From: Methylophilaceae bacterium UBA6140
Lineage (GTDB): Bacteria; Pseudomonadota; Gammaproteobacteria; Burkholderiales; Methylophilaceae
DNA: 9,582 nucleotides
Assembly: GCA_002423265.1 (NCBI GenBank)
Contig: DIVE01000052.1
Coordinates: 3,337-12,918 of the forward strand
Reading direction: 5' to 3'
Part shown: positions 5,845 through 9,582 of the stretch, piece by piece
Position numbering within the stretch: the first letter of the stretch is position 1
Layout of the letters: the number at the start of each line of letters is the position of its first letter
Notes under the pieces: generated by a model
Told to the model about the DNA's origin: nothing
The model's database searches: none
The model's input: only the letters and a program-made list of their open reading frames with translations
Translations under genes and position numbers: made by a program

Positions 5845-7734
5845 ATGAAAAAAACCGCTATTGCGGGGTTAATTACCCTGCTATTTTCTTCTCAAATCCA
5901 GGCACAAGCAGCAAGCCAGACGGACGATATCGTCGTAACGGCCAGTCGGATCGAGCAAGCTCGTGAAAACGTGGTCGCAGATGTCAGTGTGATCACCCAT
6001 GAGGAAATCGAGCGCGCCGGCCAGTCCACCTTGGTCGAGCTGCTGCAACAGCAACCGGGGATCGAAATCAACAATAATGGCGGCCCGGGGAAGATCTCCG
6101 GTATTTTCATCCGCGGCACCAACACGAGCCATGTCATTGTGCTGGTTGACGGTGTTCGATTGAATTCGGCAACAGCCGGTACCACCACCTTCGAGAATCT
6201 GCCAGTGGCACTGATCGAAAAAATCGAGATCCTGCGTGGCCCGGCAACCGCACTGTATGGTCAGGACGCGATTGGCGGCGTGATTCAGATTTTTACCAAA
6301 AAAGGCAGTGGTGAGCCCCGCTTTTATGCCGGTATGGGCTATGGCACTTATGACACCAAAACTGCGGAGGCCGGCGTGCATGGCGCAATCGGGGATACCA
6401 ATTTCGCCCTCGGGGTTTCAAGTTACGACACGGACGGCTTCTCCGCACTCAAAACCAGTAACCCCAATCTGGATGACAAAGATGGTTACCGCAACCTGTC
6501 ATTCACTGGTTCGGTTTCGCACAAAATCGCCGAAGGCCACGAAATTGGTCTGCAACTCTTGCACAGCGAAGGCCATGTACGATTCGATAACCGTTTCAAC
6601 ATAGACCCCTTCTTCCCAGCCTTTAATCCTGCCTTCTCTGACAATGCCGAGGTCTCCCAGCACAGCTATGCTGTAACCAGCAAGAATCAGATCACAAGCC
6701 GCTGGCTGTCTACCTTGCGCGCAGGTGAAGGCGCTGACGAATCCGTTACTTATGCCGCTCTAGGCCCATTCACTACGGAAAGCCGCAGCCTGTTCAAGAC
6801 CAAGCAGCGCCAGTATTCATGGCAGAACGACATCACCTTGCCGCTGGGTATATTGACGCTGCTCTATGACAGACTGGAAGAACGGGTCAAATCCACCACC
6901 GACTTCAAGCAAACCAGCCGCAACAATGATGGCTATTTTATCGGCTATCTGGCGAATCATGGGCCACATACCGTGCAGCTGAACTACCGCAGCGATCACA
7001 ACTCACGGTTCGGCACCAACGACACTGAAGGCTTGGGCTACGGATATCGCTTCAACGATAACTGGCGCGTCACTGCAAGTTACGGTACTGCATTCAAGGC
7101 GCCGACCTTCAATGATCTGTTCTTCCCGGATTTTTTCGGGTTCCCGACCAGCAACCCGGATTTGAAACCTGAAAAAGCGCGCAATATTGAGGCCAGCCTG
7201 CGGTACGCGGACGACCACAGCAATGCATCGCTCACGCTGTATGAAAACAAGATCCGCAACCTGATCACCCTGGATGCCAGCTACGTGCCGGCAAACGTCA
7301 ACGAGGCTCGCATTCAGGGTATGACACTGTCTGGCTCGCATGTCTGGAACAACTGGCAGTTTGGTGGCAGCGTGGATATTTTATCGCCCAGAGACCGGGA
7401 GACAGACAATCTGCTCGTACGCCGGGCGAATCGCCACGCGAACCTGAACACGAGCTACACTTGGGGTGACTGGCGTTTTGGTGCCGAGGCAGTGGCATCC
7501 TCCGCACGCTACAACGACGCTGCCAATACCCAGCGTCTCTCGGGTTACAGCATCTTCAACCTGACAACCGACTACACCATCAACAAGGAATGGCAGCTGA
7601 AGGCGCGCCTGAACAACCTGTTTGACAAGGATTACGCACTGGCTTACGACGGCAATCCGGCTACTGACGGTTTTGTTTACGCCACCCCGGGTTCCAATCT
7701 ATTCGTCAGTGTCCGCTATCAAACTGCGCCCTGA
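5845..7734 (+). CDS. btuB: TonB-dependent vitamin B12 receptor BtuB
   Basis: This outer-membrane receptor imports cobalamins using TonB-ExbBD energy. The 629-residue product (E. coli 614) has a signal peptide ending near QIQAQA (about residue 22), and then the TonB box DDIVVTA (27-33). The plug domain (about 35-150) has SIFIRGTN-like GIFIRGTNTSHVIVLVDGVRLN and LRGPATALYGQDAIGGVIQI. The beta-barrel follows, with the BtuB/TonB-receptor block YGTAFKAPTFNDLF, NPDLKPEKARNIE and the late NLFDKDYALAY. The start is fixed by AAGGGA six bases upstream, the site hidden by the riboswitch platform. The C-terminus reads VSVRYQTAP, so it lacks the usual terminal aromatic residue of outer-membrane barrels. 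The upstream B12 riboswitch and the neighbouring btuM and bluB make B12 the likely substrate. Confidence 0.95.
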   Translation: MKKTAIAGLITLLFSSQIQAQAASQTDDIVVTASRIEQARENVVADVSVITHEEIERAGQSTLVELLQQQPGIEINNNGGPGKISGIFIRGTNTSHVIVLVDGVRLNSATAGTTTFENLPVALIEKIEILRGPATALYGQDAIGGVIQIFTKKGSGEPRFYAGMGYGTYDTKTAEAGVHGAIGDTNFALGVSSYDTDGFSALKTSNPNLDDKDGYRNLSFTGSVSHKIAEGHEIGLQLLHSEGHVRFDNRFNIDPFFPAFNPAFSDNAEVSQHSYAVTSKNQITSRWLSTLRAGEGADESVTYAALGPFTTESRSLFKTKQRQYSWQNDITLPLGILTLLYDRLEERVKSTTDFKQTSRNNDGYFIGYLANHGPHTVQLNYRSDHNSRFGTNDTEGLGYGYRFNDNWRVTASYGTAFKAPTFNDLFFPDFFGFPTSNPDLKPEKARNIEASLRYADDHSNASLTLYENKIRNLITLDASYVPANVNEARIQGMTLSGSHVWNNWQFGGSVDILSPRDRETDNLLVRRANRHANLNTSYTWGDWRFGAEAVASSARYNDAANTQRLSGYSIFNLTTDYTINKEWQLKARLNNLFDKDYALAYDGNPATDGFVYATPGSNLFVSVRYQTAP

Positions 7735-7768
7735 TACGGATGGAGGTGTCGAAGCCCGCAACACAAAA

Positions 7769-7777
7769 TGGTATGAT
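7769..7777 (+). promoter_or_regulatory. Extended -10 promoter candidate for btuM
   Basis: TGGTATGAT combines the extended TG motif with a -10 hexamer that matches consensus in five of six positions. No -35 is evident, which is tolerated by extended -10 promoters. The start would be near 7784, giving an RNA that begins shortly before the hairpin at 7794. It would let btuM be made outside riboswitch control. This rests on the motif only. Confidence 0.35.
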
Positions 7778-7793
7778 GCCTGATGACCGATTT

Positions 7794-7811
7794 CCGCTTG
7801 GCGACAAGCGG
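7794..7811 (+). other. GNRA-capped hairpin ahead of btuM
   Basis: CCGCTTG (7794-7800) pairs perfectly with CAAGCGG (7805-7811) around a GCGA tetraloop, a very stable fold. It lies between the btuB stop and the btuM ribosome binding site (GGAG at 7822-7825). No T run follows, so it is not a terminator. It could be a processing or stability element in a btuB-btuM transcript, or a translation modulator. Confidence 0.55.
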
Positions 7812-7833
7812 AATGCATACTGGAGATTTGAAC

Positions 7834-8409
7834 ATGCGCACCACCCTGAACCGTTTATCCCTCAATCAAAAGCTGGCTGCCGCTGCCGTGATTGCCTTTT
7901 TCATGCTGCTGACGCGCGGCAGCCATGTGTTGTCCGCCGTCTCCCTGCCTGATGCGAGCCTGGTGCTGTTTCTGCTGGGTGGTTTATTGCTCGGCCGCGC
8001 CGCATGGTTCGTGCTGTTTTTCATCCTGGCCAGCGTGATCGACTTCGGCGTCGCTGCGCTCGACCCCTGGCAGGGCTTTTGCCTGACTGACGGTTACTGG
8101 GGTCTGATTCCCGCCTACGGCGCCATGTGGCTGGGCGGCCGCTGGTTGGCGAAGCGCAGGGATGCCTTTGCGCCATTGGCTTATGCCGTTGTTGCGCTGA
8201 CAACCACCTTGATCGCGTTCGTCATATCCACCCAGACTTATTATCTGTATTCCGGTCGTTTCCCCAACAACGGCGTGCTGGAAACCATGCAATACGGCTG
8301 GGATTACCTGCCTGCTTATCTCGGTTATACCGCGCTGTATTTCGTGCTGGTATGGGTTGCCGTTCGTGTGATGCGCCAACTCAATCTCGTTTCACCCGCA
8401 CAAGCCTGA
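7834..8409 (+). CDS. btuM: BtuM-type cobalamin transporter (solitary ECF S-component)
   Basis: The product is a 191-residue inner-membrane protein with about six hydrophobic segments (roughly 13-31, 38-54, 56-74, 88-104, 113-131, 158-180), the size and layout of ECF S-components. The BtuM family imports B12 in proteobacteria without a dedicated ECF module. The characterised Thiobacillus denitrificans protein uses Cys80 to ligate cobalt and decyanate the vitamin. Here the only cysteine is Cys83, in the loop motif GFCLTDGYWG, which fits that role. I chose ATG 7834 because GGAG precedes it by eight bases and it places the cysteine near residue 80. The in-frame ATG at 7783 would add 17 polar residues across a hairpin. 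Its position between btuB and bluB supports the call. The family assignment is from remembered features, not a search. Confidence 0.8.
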   Translation: MRTTLNRLSLNQKLAAAAVIAFFMLLTRGSHVLSAVSLPDASLVLFLLGGLLLGRAAWFVLFFILASVIDFGVAALDPWQGFCLTDGYWGLIPAYGAMWLGGRWLAKRRDAFAPLAYAVVALTTTLIAFVISTQTYYLYSGRFPNNGVLETMQYGWDYLPAYLGYTALYFVLVWVAVRVMRQLNLVSPAQA

Positions 8410-8426
8410 GTCATCAGGTGATCGAG

Positions 8427-8461
8427 AAAAGCCGCCCGGATAACTCTGGCGCGGCTTTTTT
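8427..8461 (+). terminator. Intrinsic terminator between btuM and bluB
   Basis: AAAAGCCGC (8427-8435) pairs with GCGGCTTTT (8451-8459). CC/GG can extend the stem inward, and six T end at 8461. It begins 17 bases after the btuM stop and ends only six bases before the bluB ATG. It should stop or attenuate transcripts from btuB-btuM, leaving bluB dependent on readthrough or on an unseen promoter. Confidence 0.85.
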
Positions 8462-8467
8462 AACGCC

Positions 8468-9136
8468 ATGTCATTGAACAACCCTCACGCTTACAGTGCG
8501 CTCGAACAGGCAGCAATCTACCGGGTCATTGCCGAACGCCGCGACATGCGGCATTTCAACAAAATGCCGGTCGCTCCGGAAATTCTCGCACGCTTATTGA
8601 ATGCGGCGCACCATGCGCCCAGCGTTGGGCTCATGCAGCCCTGGCGTTTCATCCGGATCAGCGACCAGACTTTGCGCGCAAGCATCCACAAGCTGGTTGA
8701 AGCCGAACGCATCCGCACTGCACGCGCCATCGGCGAGTACGAAAACACCGCAAGGATGGCAGAGTTTCTGCGGCTCAAGGTCGAAGGTATTCTCGATTGC
8801 GGCGAGCTACTGGTCGCCACGCTCTGCGGCCAGCGCGAAGGCCATATTTTCGGCCGCCGCACGCTGCCGGAAATGGATCTGGCATCGGTATGCTGCGCGA
8901 TTCAGAACCTCTGGCTGGCAGCAAGGGCGGAAGGCCTGGGCATGGGCTGGGTATCGATGTTCGATCCGCTTGAACTTGCCGTGCTGCTCGGCATCCCCGC
9001 TGATGCAAAACCGGTTGCCATTCTTTGCATCGGCCATGTCAACAGTTTCTACAAGTCACCGATGCTGGTGGAAGAAGGCTGGTGCACAGAACGCCCGATC
9101 AGCGAACTGTTGATGGAAAACGGCTGGGCGAAATGA
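8468..9136 (+). CDS. bluB: 5,6-dimethylbenzimidazole synthase
   Basis: BluB uses oxygen to break down reduced FMN and yields 5,6-dimethylbenzimidazole, the lower ligand of B12. The 222-residue product belongs to the nitroreductase-fold family and has the BluB signature: ERRDMRHF (about 23-30, with Asp26 probably equal to catalytic Asp32 of Sinorhizobium BluB), NAAHHAPSVGLMQPWRFI (45-62), FGRRTLPEMD (128-137), and GLGMGWVSMFDP (156-167, with Ser163 the probable equivalent of Ser167). No start codon lies upstream in frame before a stop, and no Shine-Dalgarno precedes the ATG, which directly abuts the terminator. The stop overlaps the next start as ATGA. Its presence implies lower-ligand synthesis, suiting cobinamide salvage or remodelling of imported corrinoids. 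Confidence 0.95.
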   Translation: MSLNNPHAYSALEQAAIYRVIAERRDMRHFNKMPVAPEILARLLNAAHHAPSVGLMQPWRFIRISDQTLRASIHKLVEAERIRTARAIGEYENTARMAEFLRLKVEGILDCGELLVATLCGQREGHIFGRRTLPEMDLASVCCAIQNLWLAARAEGLGMGWVSMFDPLELAVLLGIPADAKPVAILCIGHVNSFYKSPMLVEEGWCTERPISELLMENGWAK

Positions 9137-9582
9137 TACCGAGACCTGAGCGCATCGTCTGTCTGACCACGGAGACCACCGAAGTGCTTTACCTGCTCGG
9201 TCAGCAGGCGCGCATCGCCGGTATTTCCGGCTACACCACGCGCCCTGCCATCGCACGCAAGGAAAAGCCACGGGTGAGCGCCTTCACCAGCGCCAACATG
9301 AACAAGATACTCGCGCTGAAACCCGATCTGGTGCTTACCGCGACCGATTTGCAGGCAGATATTGCTGCCGCCCTGATCAAGGCCGGCATCGAAGTCCATG
9401 CCTTCAATCAGCGTTCCATCGCCGATATCCTGCGCATGATCACGATGCTGGGGGCGTTGACGGGCGCAACAGACAGCGCCGAACAACTGATTGCCGGACT
9501 GCAACAGCAAATTGAAGGGGCGCGTGAGACAGCAAGCCACTTCTCCGGCAAACCCGCTATCTATTTTGAGGAATGGGACGAC
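9133..9582 (+). CDS. BtuF-like cobalamin-binding protein, 5' part, no signal peptide
   Basis: The first 150 codons of a type III periplasmic-binding-protein fold gene are present; it runs off the window. The protein begins MIPRPERIVCLTTETTEVLYLLG, so the first fold strand starts within ten residues and there is no hydrophobic export signal. Then come RIAGISGYTTRPA, KPRVSAFTSANMNKILALKPDLVL, DLQADIAAALIKAGIEVHAFNQRS and YFEEWDD near the window end. All are features of the BtuF-like cobalamin-binding proteins found beside bluB. The ATG at 9133 overlaps the bluB TGA, so the two are translationally coupled. E. coli BtuF delivers B12 to BtuCD in the periplasm. Without an export signal this one may act in the cytoplasm, which is inference. 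Confidence 0.85.
   Translation, partial: MIPRPERIVCLTTETTEVLYLLGQQARIAGISGYTTRPAIARKEKPRVSAFTSANMNKILALKPDLVLTATDLQADIAAALIKAGIEVHAFNQRSIADILRMITMLGALTGATDSAEQLIAGLQQQIEGARETASHFSGKPAIYFEEWDD

Noticed and set aside
7783..7833. Upstream ATG as the btuM start
   Set aside because: It would translate across the stable hairpin at 7794-7811 and add a polar extension not expected in this family; the ATG at 7834 has GGAG at proper spacing.

Overview
The window is ordinary proteobacterial chromosome, most like a gamma- or betaproteobacterium. The evidence is a divergent rpiA/ilvA pair, a zapA-6S RNA neighbourhood with a small ZapB-like coiled-coil gene, an EVE-domain gene of the type common in these groups, and a proteobacterial B12 uptake locus. 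Genes are dense, the GC content is moderate to high, and I see no insertion sequences, CRISPR arrays, tRNA genes or phage genes. I cannot name the genus from the sequence alone.

Left part (1-4629). rpiA (minus) and ilvA (plus) diverge from a short AT-rich intergenic region. Then comes a free-standing seven-bladed-type beta-propeller lipoprotein with an unusual acidic insert. A strong bidirectional terminator separates it from a convergent EVE-domain gene. A small cysteine-rich DUF2237 gene diverges from the EVE gene.

Middle part (4630-5402). This is read on the minus strand: a zapB-like coiled-coil gene overlaps zapA by ATGA, and 6S RNA (ssrS) follows. The usual next gene, the 5-formyltetrahydrofolate cyclo-ligase gene, is not here.

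Right part (5403-9582). This is a vitamin B12 acquisition and remodelling locus. A consensus -10 box leads directly into a cobalamin riboswitch with a visible three-way translational switch. It is followed by btuB (outer-membrane receptor), a BtuM-type solitary ECF S-component with a single, well-placed cysteine, bluB (synthesis of the lower ligand 5,6-dimethylbenzimidazole), and the 5' part of a BtuF-like cobalamin-binding protein gene. The BtuF-like protein has no signal peptide and its start codon overlaps the bluB stop. Read together, cobalamin or a precursor crosses the outer membrane through BtuB and could cross the inner membrane through BtuM. BluB would supply the lower ligand for completing or remodelling the corrinoid. 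No BtuCD ABC transporter genes are visible before the window ends.

I did not find a wholly new system. The points most worth a second look are the riboswitch expression platform, the Cys-containing BtuM, the leaderless BtuF-like protein coupled to BluB, and the terminator pressed against the bluB start codon.
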